A DNA stretch of 64,000 bases, taken from the IMG/VR virus record IMGVR_UViG_3300036766_000194, positions 124,001 to 188,000 of that record, one strand, 5' to 3'. Under the pieces are notes generated by a model. That model was not told the DNA's origin and searched no databases. It was given only the letters and a program-made list of their open reading frames with translations. Positions within the stretch are counted from its first letter, which is position 1, and each line of letters starts with the position of its first letter. Origin of the DNA: a virus. The translations under genes and the position numbers were made by a program. Positions 1 to 6,709 of the stretch are shown here, one piece after another.

Positions 1-104
1 GTAAGGATGATTTCCAGATTGTTACTTCTGACAAAACCCAAACCGATTTCCAACAACATAAGGCAGATCCTTTAGACCTGAGCAAAGGAACTAAAAAGAA
101 ATAA
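1..104 (+). CDS. C-terminus of a truncated CDS
   Basis: An open frame enters from the left edge and ends at TAA 102-104, reading about 33 residues rich in Lys, Gln and Asp (ending LDLSKGTKKK). The start lies outside the window. The charged tail has no recognisable domain, so no function is assigned. A short gap with a promoter-like sequence follows before the next gene. Confidence 0.6.
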   Translation, partial: KDDFQIVTSDKTQTDFQQHKADPLDLSKGTKKK

Positions 105-110
105 AGAAAA

Positions 111-140
111 CTACCCGAAAATAGAATTACAGGGTAGAAT
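111..140 (+). promoter_or_regulatory. Weak match to the recurrent phage promoter
   Basis: CTACCC at 111-116, 18 bases, then TAGAAT at 135-140. The -10 element and spacing fit the recurrent motif of this window (TTAACC-N18-TAGAAT); the -35 element fits poorly. It lies upstream of the 169 gene, which has a good ribosome site (AAGGAGAA). Confidence 0.35.
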
Positions 141-168
141 AAAAGAGCAGGAAAGAAGGAGAACATAG

Positions 169-555
169 ATGCCCGTATTAAAGTGCCCTGTATGTGAAAT
201 AGAGATGGACACCTTCGTCTTGAACGAGAGGGGGCGGTGTTCGTCTTGTGGAGCCACTACCGAGGACTATGTTAAGTTCATACATCTTTTAAAGAGTAAC
301 ATGAAGAAAGTTATTCCTAAAGAAGTGAACGTATTTGTAGATTTGGTGGCCGGGGAATTTGTTTCTTTGATAAAAGATAGGATTAATCCGATTCCTCGTG
401 GAGATAGGCGCAAAGATGTTCGTAAAAAGGACCGCCGTAATCGTTCTAGAACTCCTGGGAAGTTCAAGGCTGCTGTAGATGCTGTCTACATAACCGATAG
501 GAAATTAAAGGAGAAGAAAGATGGCAAAACAAATCAAACAAATCATAACAGTTGA
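169..555 (+). CDS. Small zinc-ribbon protein, function unknown
   Basis: A 128-residue protein. An N-terminal zinc ribbon is visible as CPVC at residues 6-9 and CSSC at 24-27. The middle is mixed helix and the C-terminal third is strongly basic (RGDRRKDVRKKDRRNRS), suggesting nucleic acid binding. The start is supported by AAGGAGAA 9-10 bases upstream. The 3' end overlaps the next gene by 35 bases. I do not recognise the family; a DNA- or RNA-binding accessory protein is an inference. Confidence 0.75.
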   Translation: MPVLKCPVCEIEMDTFVLNERGRCSSCGATTEDYVKFIHLLKSNMKKVIPKEVNVFVDLVAGEFVSLIKDRINPIPRGDRRKDVRKKDRRNRSRTPGKFKAAVDAVYITDRKLKEKKDGKTNQTNHNS

Positions 556-697
556 GTTGCTTTTGGACCCTGGACAAGAACCCTACTATTTCAACGAAGC
601 CAAAGTGGGGGGCATCAACTATATTGCCCTAGAAGAATTCTTCAAAGGCGTGGGATTCGTGGTGTTATCTTACGGGAGCAAAATCGAAACGAAGTGA
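521..697 (+). CDS. 58-residue hypothetical protein
   Basis: The ATG at 521 follows AGGAGAAGAAAG and sits inside the end of the previous gene. The product is a small beta-rich protein (MAKQIKQIITVELLLD...) with no Cys motif or membrane segment. Its TGA overlaps the GTG start of the kinase-like gene (GTGA), so the two are probably translationally coupled. Function unknown. Confidence 0.65.
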   Translation: MAKQIKQIITVELLLDPGQEPYYFNEAKVGGINYIALEEFFKGVGFVVLSYGSKIETK

Positions 698-1374
698 AGA
701 CTCTTATTCATATTCTCGGACCTGGTGCATCAGGTAAGTCTACGCTATCCCGAGCTATTCTTCAATATGGAAATCCTGTTCCTTATGTAGCAGAAGCATC
801 CGATGTTGTTCCTTGTACAAACAAAGGAGTGATTGGGACTGAGAAGATTTCCTACGTCTGGTCTAGTAATGGAATAGCACTTGCCGGGAATTCTAAGAGT
901 GGTACGGACAGTATCAATGCCATTGATGCTCTTCCTAACGTCTTAGAACTTTGCTGGGCTAAAGTCCCCGCTGTTATTGTTGATCCAGTACGTTGCAGTA
1001 AGAAATTTGTAGATTGGATGAAAACCTATCCAGAGCCGCTTACCGCATTATTTGTGTACTTGGACCTTTCCCTGGAAGAAAATGTTCGTCGGTTGATAAA
1101 TCGTCGTTTTGAAAACAACATGAGGAGAAGTAAGGGACTCGCTATTCCTGAAACTTCTCTCCCTGAGAAAACCTATAGCAATATGTTGGCTTTTCGAGAA
1201 CGTGCTCAAGGAGTCTTCACACACGCCGGCAATACCTATAACCGCTTCCCTAAACTGTGTTTAGCACTCCCTGAGAGACTGTCTACAGGGGAAGGGGCTG
1301 CGGCGGTGCATAGTGCCCTAAAATATTTAGAAGGGCTTAAAGAGGCTAAGAATGACCTAATCGTGAACACATGA
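694..1374 (+). CDS. P-loop kinase-like NTPase
   Basis: A 226-residue protein with a GTG start overlapping the previous stop. The N-terminus carries a classical Walker A motif, GPGASGKST, at about residues 9-17 after a hydrophobic strand (LIHIL). The sequence VPAVIVDPVRC may be a Walker B-like strand, and the Arg-rich stretch RRLINRRFENNMRR resembles the lid of nucleotide or polynucleotide kinases. Length and layout fit the adenylate kinase-like/PNK-like P-loop kinases. The exact substrate cannot be read. Its position just before the tRNA array and its promoter is compatible with a role in nucleotide or tRNA-end metabolism, but this is inference. Confidence 0.65.
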   Translation: MKTLIHILGPGASGKSTLSRAILQYGNPVPYVAEASDVVPCTNKGVIGTEKISYVWSSNGIALAGNSKSGTDSINAIDALPNVLELCWAKVPAVIVDPVRCSKKFVDWMKTYPEPLTALFVYLDLSLEENVRRLINRRFENNMRRSKGLAIPETSLPEKTYSNMLAFRERAQGVFTHAGNTYNRFPKLCLALPERLSTGEGAAAVHSALKYLEGLKEAKNDLIVNT

Positions 1375-1401
1375 GACGGTACGCACAACCAGAATCGCTA
1401 A

Positions 1402-1431
1402 TTAACCTTTTTCAGAAAACTACAGTATTAT
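1402..1431 (+). promoter_or_regulatory. Promoter of tRNA array 1
   Basis: TTAACC (1402-1407), 18 bases, TATTAT (1426-1431). This is the best + strand copy of the promoter motif repeated through the window. Expected initiation is near 1438, which is the A of the leader ORF start codon. Confidence 0.75.
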
Positions 1432-1437
1432 ATTAAC

Positions 1438-1521
1438 ATGAGACACATACTCTTATCATCGTATCTATCATCCAGTAGTTTGCTTACTGGATCCGAGCCG
1501 ATGAGAGGGTCTGTGGAATAA
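1438..1521 (+). CDS. Leader peptide of tRNA array 1 (attenuator peptide)
   Basis: A 27-codon ORF starting at the predicted transcription start, so probably leaderless; no Shine-Dalgarno sequence is visible. Residues 4-16 read ILLSSYLSSSSLL. The codons are Ile ATA; Leu CTC, TTA, CTA, TTG, CTT; Ser TCA, TCG, TCA, TCC, AGT, AGT; and Tyr TAT, so thirteen consecutive codons are all decoded by tRNAs of the downstream array. Only Leu(CAG) of the array is not sampled. By analogy with trp and his leader peptides (known), ribosome stalling here should report low charged tRNA (inferred). The stop codon lies between the antiterminator arms. Confidence 0.75.
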   Translation: MRHILLSSYLSSSSLLTGSEPMRGSVE

Positions 1522-1546
1522 AGACAGACACTTAGAAGTAGAATCG

Positions 1547-1585
1547 GCCTCGGACCAAAGTACACGGTCCGAGGCTTTTGTTTTA
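1547..1585 (+). terminator. Intrinsic terminator inside the attenuator
   Basis: A perfect 10-bp stem (GCCTCGGACC / GGTCCGAGGC) with a 9-base loop, followed at once by TTTTGTTTTA. It lies between the promoter and the tRNA array it would serve, so it is expected to be conditional. Confidence 0.85.
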
Positions 1586-1597
1586 GAAGTAAAGTTT

Positions 1598-1686
1598 GGA
1601 GCGGACGCCCTGTTGGAATGGGCACCTGTCTGTAAAACAGGAGTCCCCTGCGGATATTGTGGGTTCGAATCCCTCTCGCTCCACCA
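1598..1686 (+). tRNA. tRNA-Tyr (anticodon GTA)
   Basis: Cloverleaf with acceptor GGAGCGG/TCGCTCC, anticodon stem CCTGT/ACAGG, loop CTGTAAA, long variable arm as in bacterial tRNA-Tyr, A73 and an encoded CCA. First gene of array 1. Confidence 0.93.
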
Positions 1687-1698
1687 AGTTTTATCTTT

Positions 1699-1784
1699 GC
1701 GCGAGTGGTGGAATGGCAGACACGCTGTCCTCAGAAGGCAGTCCTCGAAAGAGGGTGGAGGTTCAAATCCTCTCTTGCGCACCA
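1699..1784 (+). tRNA. tRNA-Leu (anticodon CAG)
   Basis: Acceptor GCGCGAG/CTTGCGC, anticodon stem CTGTC/GGCAG with loop CTCAGAA, long variable arm, encoded CCA. This is the only array-1 tRNA whose codon (CTG) is absent from the leader peptide. Confidence 0.92.
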
Positions 1785-1786
1785 AT

Positions 1787-1873
1787 GCCGAAGTGGCGGA
1801 ACTAGGCAGACGCGGCTGGCTCAAACCCAGTTGGTTAACAGCCATGGGGGTTCAAATCCCTCCTTCGGTACCA
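1787..1873 (+). tRNA. tRNA-Leu (anticodon CAA)
   Basis: Acceptor GCCGAAG/CTTCGGT with a G1-U72 wobble, anticodon loop CTCAAAC, long variable arm with paired stem, encoded CCA. Reads TTG. Confidence 0.9.
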
Positions 1874-1942
1874 AGTTTTTGGAGTTTACTGTGGTTTAGT
1901 TTAGAAAGGAGTAAACTAGGATAAACTCAGTAACTAGTTTGT

Positions 1943-2029
1943 GCGGGTATGGCGGAACTGGCAGACGCGTTGGACTTAAAATCCAATGGCCGCAAGGCCG
2001 TGGGGGATCGTGGCCCTCTACCCGTACCA
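1943..2029 (+). tRNA. tRNA-Leu (anticodon TAA), unusual T-loop
   Basis: Acceptor GCGGGTA/TACCCGT, anticodon stem TTGGA/TCCAA, loop CTTAAAA, long variable arm, encoded CCA. The T-loop reads ATCGTGG, with A54 and U58 instead of the universal U54 and A58. Confidence 0.88.
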
Positions 2030-2042
2030 AAGTTTTGATTTT

Positions 2043-2126
2043 CGGCGAGTGGCGTAATGGCAGCCGCGCTAGACTTAGAATCTAGTCCTTAAATGGGTGT
2101 GGGTTCGAATCCCTCCTCGCCGACCA
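2043..2126 (+). tRNA. tRNA-Leu (anticodon TAG)
   Basis: Perfect acceptor CGGCGAG/CTCGCCG, anticodon stem CTAGA/TCTAG with loop CTTAGAA, long variable arm, normal T-loop TTCGAAT, encoded CCA. Confidence 0.92.
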
Positions 2127-2132
2127 AAATTT

Positions 2133-2218
2133 GCACCTGTGCCGGAACTGGCATACGGGCACGGCTGAGAACCGTGGAGCGAAAGCTCTTGTGAGTTCGA
2201 CTCTCACCAGGTGCACCA
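2133..2218 (+). tRNA. tRNA-Leu (anticodon GAG)
   Basis: Acceptor GCACCTG/CAGGTGC, anticodon stem CACGG/CCGTG with loop CTGAGAA, long variable arm, encoded CCA. Reads CTC and CTT, completing a full Leu isoacceptor set. Confidence 0.92.
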
Positions 2219-2224
2219 ATATTC

Positions 2225-2281
2225 GCTAAGGATGGCGGAACTAGGCAGACGCATCCTTTAGGAACCCCAGTAGCGAGTCCG
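2225..2281 (+). pseudogene. 5' remnant of a sixth tRNA-Leu
   Basis: Starts with an acceptor-like GCTAAGG, a normal type II D-arm and a degenerate anticodon region containing TTTAGGA (TAG-like). It continues into the variable arm (AGTAGCGA) and then stops: no T-arm and no 3' acceptor strand follow. This looks like a truncated tRNA-Leu(TAG) duplicate. About 55 bases of A/T-rich sequence separate it from the next tRNA. Confidence 0.6.
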
Positions 2282-2337
2282 GTTTTGATATGTGATATTA
2301 TATAGAGGAAGGGGTTTCTATATAAGATAACCTATAT

Positions 2338-2427
2338 GGGAAGTTGGCAGAGTGGCCTATTGTGCTGGTTTGCTAAACCAGAATGCTCGAAAGGGCATCA
2401 GAGGTTCGAATCCTCTACTTCCCGCCA
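2338..2427 (+). tRNA. tRNA-Ser (anticodon GCT)
   Basis: Acceptor GGGAAGT/ACTTCCC, anticodon stem CTGGT/ACCAG with loop TTGCTAA, long variable arm, G73, encoded CCA. Reads AGC and AGT. Confidence 0.93.
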
Positions 2428-2431
2428 ATTT

Positions 2432-2521
2432 GGACGGTTGACAGAGTGGCCTATTGTGCACGCCTGGAAAGCGTGATTACCCGAAAGGGTAACGAGTGTT
2501 CGAATCACTCACCGTCCGCCA
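2432..2521 (+). tRNA. tRNA-Ser (anticodon GGA)
   Basis: Acceptor GGACGGT/ACCGTCC, anticodon stem CACGC/GCGTG with loop CTGGAAA, long variable arm, G73, encoded CCA. Reads TCC and TCT. Confidence 0.93.
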
Positions 2522-2525
2522 GATT

Positions 2526-2675
2526 ATGAATCTAAAATGCAAGTGTGGTGAGGACAAATGGGAAGTTGTACAGAAAGCTGATGGTAAGAAGACTCTTACC
2601 TGCTTGTCTTGTGGTGCTGAGATTTTAATTTTCTTACTACTTCATCCTGAAAATAAGGATGTGAAGTGGGAGTAA
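2526..2675 (+). CDS. 49-residue zinc-ribbon protein inside tRNA array 1
   Basis: ATG at 2526, five bases after the CCA of tRNA-Ser(GGA). The protein starts MNLKCKCG and has a second Cys pair, CLSCG, at about residues 26-30, then a hydrophobic stretch (ILIFLLL). The four cysteines fit a small zinc ribbon. There is no clear ribosome site, so translation may depend on tRNA processing freeing the 5' end (inference). Function unknown. Confidence 0.6.
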   Translation: MNLKCKCGEDKWEVVQKADGKKTLTCLSCGAEILIFLLLHPENKDVKWE

Positions 2676-2682
2676 AGAGTTT

Positions 2683-2769
2683 GGAAGATGTGAGCGATGG
2701 CCGCTCGCTCGTCTCGAAAACGAGTCAAGCCGAAAGGCATAGGGTGTTCGATTCACCCATCTTCCGCCA
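2683..2769 (+). tRNA. tRNA-Ser (anticodon CGA)
   Basis: Acceptor GGAAGAT/ATCTTCC, anticodon stem CTCGT/ACGAG with loop CTCGAAA, long variable arm, G73, encoded CCA. Reads TCG. Confidence 0.93.
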
Positions 2770-2772
2770 AAT

Positions 2773-2855
2773 GGAAAGATCTGCCGACGGCAAAGGCAAT
2801 CTGTCTTGAAAACAGACGCACCGAAAGGTGCACGGTTCGACTCCGTATCTTTCCT
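2773..2855 (+). tRNA. tRNA-Ser (anticodon TGA), CCA not encoded
   Basis: Acceptor GGAAAGA/TCTTTCC, anticodon stem TCTGT/ACAGA with loop CTTGAAA, long variable arm. The 3' end continues TCAT, so the CCA must be added after transcription, and the discriminator is T rather than the usual Ser G73. Reads TCA. Confidence 0.88.
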
Positions 2856-2873
2856 CATTAGTGAACTTTCTAT

Positions 2874-3194
2874 ATGGGTATAAAGTTCACAGTGTACAAA
2901 ACAACGAATCTTAAGAATGCCAAATTCTACCTTGGCTCTCATAAGACCGTTAATCCGAACGATAGCTATCTGGGTTCGGGTACACTTATCCTACGGGCGA
3001 TAGCCAAGTATGGAGAAGAGAACTTCAAAAAAGAAGTTCTCTTCGTATACGATAACGCTGAGAAAGCATTTAAGAAAGAATTTGAATTGGTAGAGGCTGA
3101 GAAGCAGGATAAACTCTGCTATAATTTAAGGCAGGGCGGCAGCGGTGGATTTGGGTCTTTGGTCGAAAGGACAATTTATTCTTATCTTGCGTGA
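2874..3194 (+). CDS. GIY-YIG homing endonuclease
   Basis: A 106-residue protein. The N-terminal half fits the compact GIY-YIG nuclease fold of phage Seg-type enzymes: VYKTTNLKNAKFYLGSHK (GIY/YIG-like strands), then the conserved block LGSGTLILRAIAKYGEENFKKEVL and a Glu-rich helix ending in the Asn-containing CYNLRQGGSGG. The sequence stops soon after the nuclease core, so the usual C-terminal DNA-binding modules are missing. It lies between tRNA-Ser(TGA) and the UAU tRNA, a typical homing location. It may have carried the last tRNA with it (inference). Confidence 0.8.
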   Translation: MGIKFTVYKTTNLKNAKFYLGSHKTVNPNDSYLGSGTLILRAIAKYGEENFKKEVLFVYDNAEKAFKKEFELVEAEKQDKLCYNLRQGGSGGFGSLVERTIYSYLA

Positions 3195-3233
3195 AGATGG
3201 AAAACCTGATTTACAACTCGCTGAGTAGATTTC

Positions 3234-3322
3234 GCTGATGACCGTTGGTACGGGGAACCGCCTTATAAGCGGTCGCTCTAGATTAGAGCTTCTTTAGGGT
3301 TCGATTCCCTACGTCAGCACCA
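3234..3322 (+). tRNA. Class II tRNA with UAU (Ile-type) anticodon
   Basis: Acceptor GCTGATG/CGTCAGC, perfect anticodon stem ACCGC/GCGGT, loop CTTATAA (anticodon TAT), T-arm TAGGG/CCCTA with loop TTCGATT, A73 and CCA. The variable region holds a hairpin GCTCTA/TAGAGC, so this is a class II tRNA, although normal tRNA-Ile is class I. The D-arm is cramped and position 8 is A. It reads ATA, the first array-specific codon of the leader peptide. Amino acid identity is uncertain (Ile, Leu or Tyr charging are all conceivable). Confidence 0.75.
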
Positions 3323-3327
3323 ATTCA

Positions 3328-3356
3328 AGAGGCTACTCAGTTTCGCAGCCTCTTTT
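3328..3356 (+). terminator. Terminator of tRNA array 1
   Basis: AGAGGCT 3328-3334 pairs with AGCCTCT 3347-3353, followed by TTTT. It lies six bases after the last tRNA. Confidence 0.75.
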
Positions 3357-3398
3357 CTCAGCCTCTTTTCGCTTTTTCAACCTCTTATAGAGGGATAA

Positions 3399-5483
3399 AT
3401 GAAAGTATTCGTATTGATGGAAAATAGTAACCCTGTAGGGGTTACAAAATCCAAAACAAAGGCTGAGAAGTGGCTCTTCTCTCCCGACAACGACTACCTT
3501 ACGTTTGAAATGGAAGACGTCCTCAAGTCAGAAGAGAAAGCTCCCGCTGCTCCTGTTGAAGAAAAAGATAAGACTCCTCAAGAACATCTCCTCCGTAATG
3601 TGGATAAATTAGAAACTCAAATAGAACAAGCCGATAAGAAACTTAAAGAAAATATAGAGCAGTTGAAGAAGTTTAAGCGTAAGTCTAGCGTCCCTAAAGA
3701 AGCAGCTGTAAACTACAAAGAAATGTTTAAAAAATTTCTTGAAGCTGTTCCTAAATTTGAAGGGGCTGTAAATCAAGAAATTTCCTGGGCTAAGGAACAT
3801 TTAGAAAAGAAAGATCGTATCGTTTGGTATCTCCGTTGGATTCGTCTCGGTATGATACAAGATGCGGAAAACACCGAACAATTGCCCAAAGGAACCTTAC
3901 ATAAAGAGCTAGATGCTCTAAAAATTAAAAGTGGGAAGCAATACACCCCAGCGGACATCATTCGTGATGACTGGCGTTTTAAACGGGATCTTCAACACTA
4001 CATGAGCGTGGCCGATCAAGAAATGCAGTCTAAGCAATTTGGATATGAAACTCCTTTCGAACTCATGACTGAATTAAAGACCATTGACGATAAATTTAAG
4101 GAAAAGGTGCAGGAAGACGCTCGTCTATTAGAACCCCAAGAAGATGACAAAGTATTAATCAAGTTTCCTGATGGTTGGGCCTGGTGGGCATTGAACCGTG
4201 GAGTTTGCTCTGAGGAAGCTGAAGCAATGGGACATTGCGGTAATCAAGGAATGGTCACAGGAAATCAAATCATAAGTTTACGTGAGCCTAAAAGCAAAGG
4301 TGGTAAGAATTATTGGGTACCTCACCTGACTTTTATTCTTGACAAGGATACCGGGATGTTGGGAGAGATGAAGGGGCGGGGTAACGAGAAGCCAGCTGCT
4401 CGTTATCATCCATACATCATAGAATTGTTGGAAGGTGATCGTATCAAAGGAATTCGCGGTGGCGGGTATCAACCTTCCCACAATTTTGCTATGAATGACC
4501 TGTCGGAAGAAGATCGCACCAAGTTGGAAGAAGATAAGCCAGAACTTATGACTTTGCGTCGTTATATGGCGAAGAATAAAAACAAAATTGATGACTATGT
4601 TATTGAGAAGACTCAGGTTCTTCTAGGGCTAAATTCCGAAACATATGATGAACATAACAAGGGATGGACTATTGAAACTTGGAAAAGTGTAGAAAATTTT
4701 GTAGAAGAAAGGGGTAACAGGCAAGCTCGATGGCTTATGAAGTATGAAACTGGGAGAGAGACTCTAGATGTAGATTATGTAAATGAAAATGACGCCTTAG
4801 ATTTCATTGATCGTCTTCCCGATGCTGTGGTGAAGAATATTGGTTTATCATTAGAACAGAACCGTGCCGATGAATTAAAAAAATTCAGAGAAAACTATCG
4901 CCCGTCTGCGCCACATCCCCGGCGTCGGCAGTATACCTGGGAACCAGACAATAGTGGAGATATAAAAGACTTCATAAAATATCTAGAAGAAGAAGGAAAA
5001 AATTCAGAGGTAATGGATAACTTACGTACCGCTTATCGTTATGGGGTAGAAAGCGGAACCCTAAGTCGTATGTCTGAGGTTCTAACCAGAGCCGTGGAAG
5101 AAGCCACAGACAGTTTCGAACGTATTAAGATAGTGTATGAAGGAAACAATGTTTACTATGGCAAAATCTTCGCAGTTCTCAAATTGGTTGACGCTGTTGA
5201 CATAGCTATGGAATGTGAAGACGAGGGAAGCTGTACTTCTGATCCTACCGAAACTCTTGAGACCCTAAAAGTAGAGGCAAGTGAACAAGACGATTACTAC
5301 GATTTTGATGAAAAATATGCCATAAAGCACCTAATAGAAGTGTACGGCGAAGCTCCCGAAGTACCCGAAAAGACTAAAAAGCCAGTAGAGAATAAGAGTA
5401 GGAAGAAAAAGAAGAAACTCAAGTCTAGCTTTCTTTTAGAGGGAGATCAAATTGTCCGCCACACTACCAATACTGACACATAG
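3399..5483 (+). CDS. 694-residue protein with a PcfJ-like motif
   Basis: The N-terminus is followed by a charged coiled-coil region (about residues 60-130) and a long helical domain. At about residues 270-335 a compact conserved-looking block reads MGHCGN, ISLREP, PHLTF and GEMKGRGNEKP. This resembles the MxHC...ISLR...G..N..P pattern of PcfJ-type proteins known from phages and conjugative elements, whose biochemical role is unclear. The C-terminus is acidic and then strongly basic (KSRKKKKKLK). The 3' end overlaps the next gene by 32 bases. Confidence 0.6.
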   Translation: MKVFVLMENSNPVGVTKSKTKAEKWLFSPDNDYLTFEMEDVLKSEEKAPAAPVEEKDKTPQEHLLRNVDKLETQIEQADKKLKENIEQLKKFKRKSSVPKEAAVNYKEMFKKFLEAVPKFEGAVNQEISWAKEHLEKKDRIVWYLRWIRLGMIQDAENTEQLPKGTLHKELDALKIKSGKQYTPADIIRDDWRFKRDLQHYMSVADQEMQSKQFGYETPFELMTELKTIDDKFKEKVQEDARLLEPQEDDKVLIKFPDGWAWWALNRGVCSEEAEAMGHCGNQGMVTGNQIISLREPKSKGGKNYWVPHLTFILDKDTGMLGEMKGRGNEKPAARYHPYIIELLEGDRIKGIRGGGYQPSHNFAMNDLSEEDRTKLEEDKPELMTLRRYMAKNKNKIDDYVIEKTQVLLGLNSETYDEHNKGWTIETWKSVENFVEERGNRQARWLMKYETGRETLDVDYVNENDALDFIDRLPDAVVKNIGLSLEQNRADELKKFRENYRPSAPHPRRRQYTWEPDNSGDIKDFIKYLEEEGKNSEVMDNLRTAYRYGVESGTLSRMSEVLTRAVEEATDSFERIKIVYEGNNVYYGKIFAVLKLVDAVDIAMECEDEGSCTSDPTETLETLKVEASEQDDYYDFDEKYAIKHLIEVYGEAPEVPEKTKKPVENKSRKKKKKLKSSFLLEGDQIVRHTTNTDT

Positions 5484-5682
5484 AATTCCTCACATTGATC
5501 CAAGAATTTTTATCGGTATGTCGTATGGTGATGCTAAGACCCAAATTGAAGGATACGGTTATGTCTGTAAAGTTGTAAAATCTCCCACCAAGCCCCCTTG
5601 GCGTCAAATGAAAGATTACGACCCTCTCACCATCAATGTGTTCGTTATAGACAATAGGGTATCATCTGTCTATAGGGGATAA
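5452..5682 (+). CDS. I78-like small protein
   Basis: A 76-residue protein, TTG start after GAGGGAGATCAAA, overlapping the previous gene. The layout (IGMSYGDAKTQIEGYGY, a short basic loop, DYDPLTINVFVIDNRVSSVYRG) matches the pattern of the peptidase inhibitor I78 family: VG-x-x-x-x-x-AK, then D-R/D-P-x-R-INV and a final V-x-x-V-x-x-G. I78 members are small serine protease inhibitors or domains of unknown role. There is no signal peptide, so it would act in the cytoplasm. Function inferred from pattern only. Confidence 0.5.
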   Translation: MSATLPILTHRIPHIDPRIFIGMSYGDAKTQIEGYGYVCKVVKSPTKPPWRQMKDYDPLTINVFVIDNRVSSVYRG

Positions 5683-5843
5683 TTACAAACCGAAGGGATA
5701 ATCCTCTGCGGTGATGGACAGATGCCATTGCTCAACCGGGTGACGAAGTTAGCTTAGAACACCACTACTTTTAGATGTCGTACTAATGACGTGGACGAGT
5801 GTAGTAGGGAAGAATAGATGATCGTTTTAGCCAACTGAACGTG

Positions 5844-6623
5844 CTAGATAGGCGCAAAATGTCCAGTAGCTAGACCGCTCACAAACCCGGTTACGAATCC
5901 AAATTTAAGCCAGCCCCATCTAGACTTACGGTCCTTTTGCTTCTGTAGTTCAATCTGCTTCACGGTGTTGGCTTCACTGTCGGCCAATGCCTTGATCTGT
6001 TCTTTTACAGTTTCTTTCAACGTCCCTATTTGTTCTGCCTGAGCCATAACCACCGCTTGTAAACCCGCAATCTGAATATCCTTGTTCTTTAATTCTGTAT
6101 CTTTGGCTGTAATAATTTGTTTGGAAACAGGAACCGTTTCAAGGTCGTTCAATATCTGGTGAGAAGCAGCATTACTTAGGGAAAGCATATCTCCATTAGC
6201 TGTGGCATTACCAACAGGAAGATTTTCTAGCACGGATAGTCGCGTTGCCATACCAATAGCATCTAACTTATCGTTCGCTGTTTTACGAATTATGAGACCT
6301 GCTTGTAGTGTAGAGATTGTATTGGCGAGTTTTTCGTTCTGGGCCGTGAGCGTAACCACCATATTCTGATACTGTTGAACGGCTTGTTGTGCAGCGGCAT
6401 CCTTCTGTACTTGACTTGCCTGTAGTTGGGCGACTACTTCTTTTTGCGAGGCGAGGGCTTGCGCACTCGCGTCCGCTTTTCTTTGCGCGACACCTTCTTG
6501 CCAGTTAATAAAACGAGAGTACCCAAAATACCCTGTAGCGAGAACGGCAAGTACAATTATGAGTCGTTCGTGATGTTTAATAAAATCTGATATTCCTGCA
6601 AATTCTTTTAAATTAAATGTCAT
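5844..6623 (-). CDS. Membrane-anchored coiled-coil protein
   Basis: A 259-residue protein. One membrane helix near the N-terminus (LIIVLAVLATGYFGY, about residues 21-35) is followed by a long Ala/Gln-rich coiled coil to about residue 230 and a Gly-rich hydrophobic tail (FGFVTGFVSGLATG). The topology resembles an inner-membrane spanin or another envelope-spanning phage protein, but it is longer than a typical Rz and no lysis genes lie next to it. Its ATG overlaps the stop of a tiny upstream frame. Confidence 0.6.
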   Translation of the reverse strand: MTFNLKEFAGISDFIKHHERLIIVLAVLATGYFGYSRFINWQEGVAQRKADASAQALASQKEVVAQLQASQVQKDAAAQQAVQQYQNMVVTLTAQNEKLANTISTLQAGLIIRKTANDKLDAIGMATRLSVLENLPVGNATANGDMLSLSNAASHQILNDLETVPVSKQIITAKDTELKNKDIQIAGLQAVVMAQAEQIGTLKETVKEQIKALADSEANTVKQIELQKQKDRKSRWGWLKFGFVTGFVSGLATGHFAPI

Positions 6624-6709
6624 CTTGTCCTTTTCATGAAACGATAGAGTTTCCCAATTTCTTCTAGTGTAGAATCACTCTTTAGGATGTTAGCTCGATA
6701 GCTTATAAT
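6620..6709 (-). CDS. Tiny coupled ORF with a non-canonical start
   Basis: A coding-looking frame ends ...LEEIGKLYRFMKRTR with TGA overlapping the ATG of the membrane protein gene (ATGA). No ATG, GTG or TTG opens it. ATT (6709) or ATA (6706) lies a few bases after GAGGAAT. It may start at ATT/ATA or be the tail of a broken gene. Confidence 0.35.
   Translation of the reverse strand: MISYRANILKSDSTLEEIGKLYRFMKRTR

Larger units (their letters stand above)
1438..1585 (+). promoter_or_regulatory. Transcription attenuator of tRNA array 1
   Basis: Stems visible in order: TCCAGTA 1471-1477 with TACTGGA 1485-1491 (7 bp, 7-base loop); GTCTGT 1509-1514 with ACAGAC 1524-1529; antiterminator TCCGAGCCGAT 1492-1502 with 1543-1554 (11 bp, one bulged base); terminator 1547-1556 with 1566-1575. 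The antiterminator and terminator share bases 1547-1554 and exclude each other. The element sits between the promoter and the first tRNA, which begins 13 bases after the terminator. Confidence 0.75.

Noticed and set aside
1428-3320. Several long frames over the tRNA arrays on both strands (for example 1468-1845 minus, 22270-22554 minus).
   Set aside because: They run through mature tRNA sequences, lack ribosome sites and mirror tRNA structure, so they are treated as chance open frames.
5683-5843. Intergenic sequence between converging genes examined for an RNA gene or terminator.
   Set aside because: Only short imperfect stems are visible and no U-run or promoter is present.
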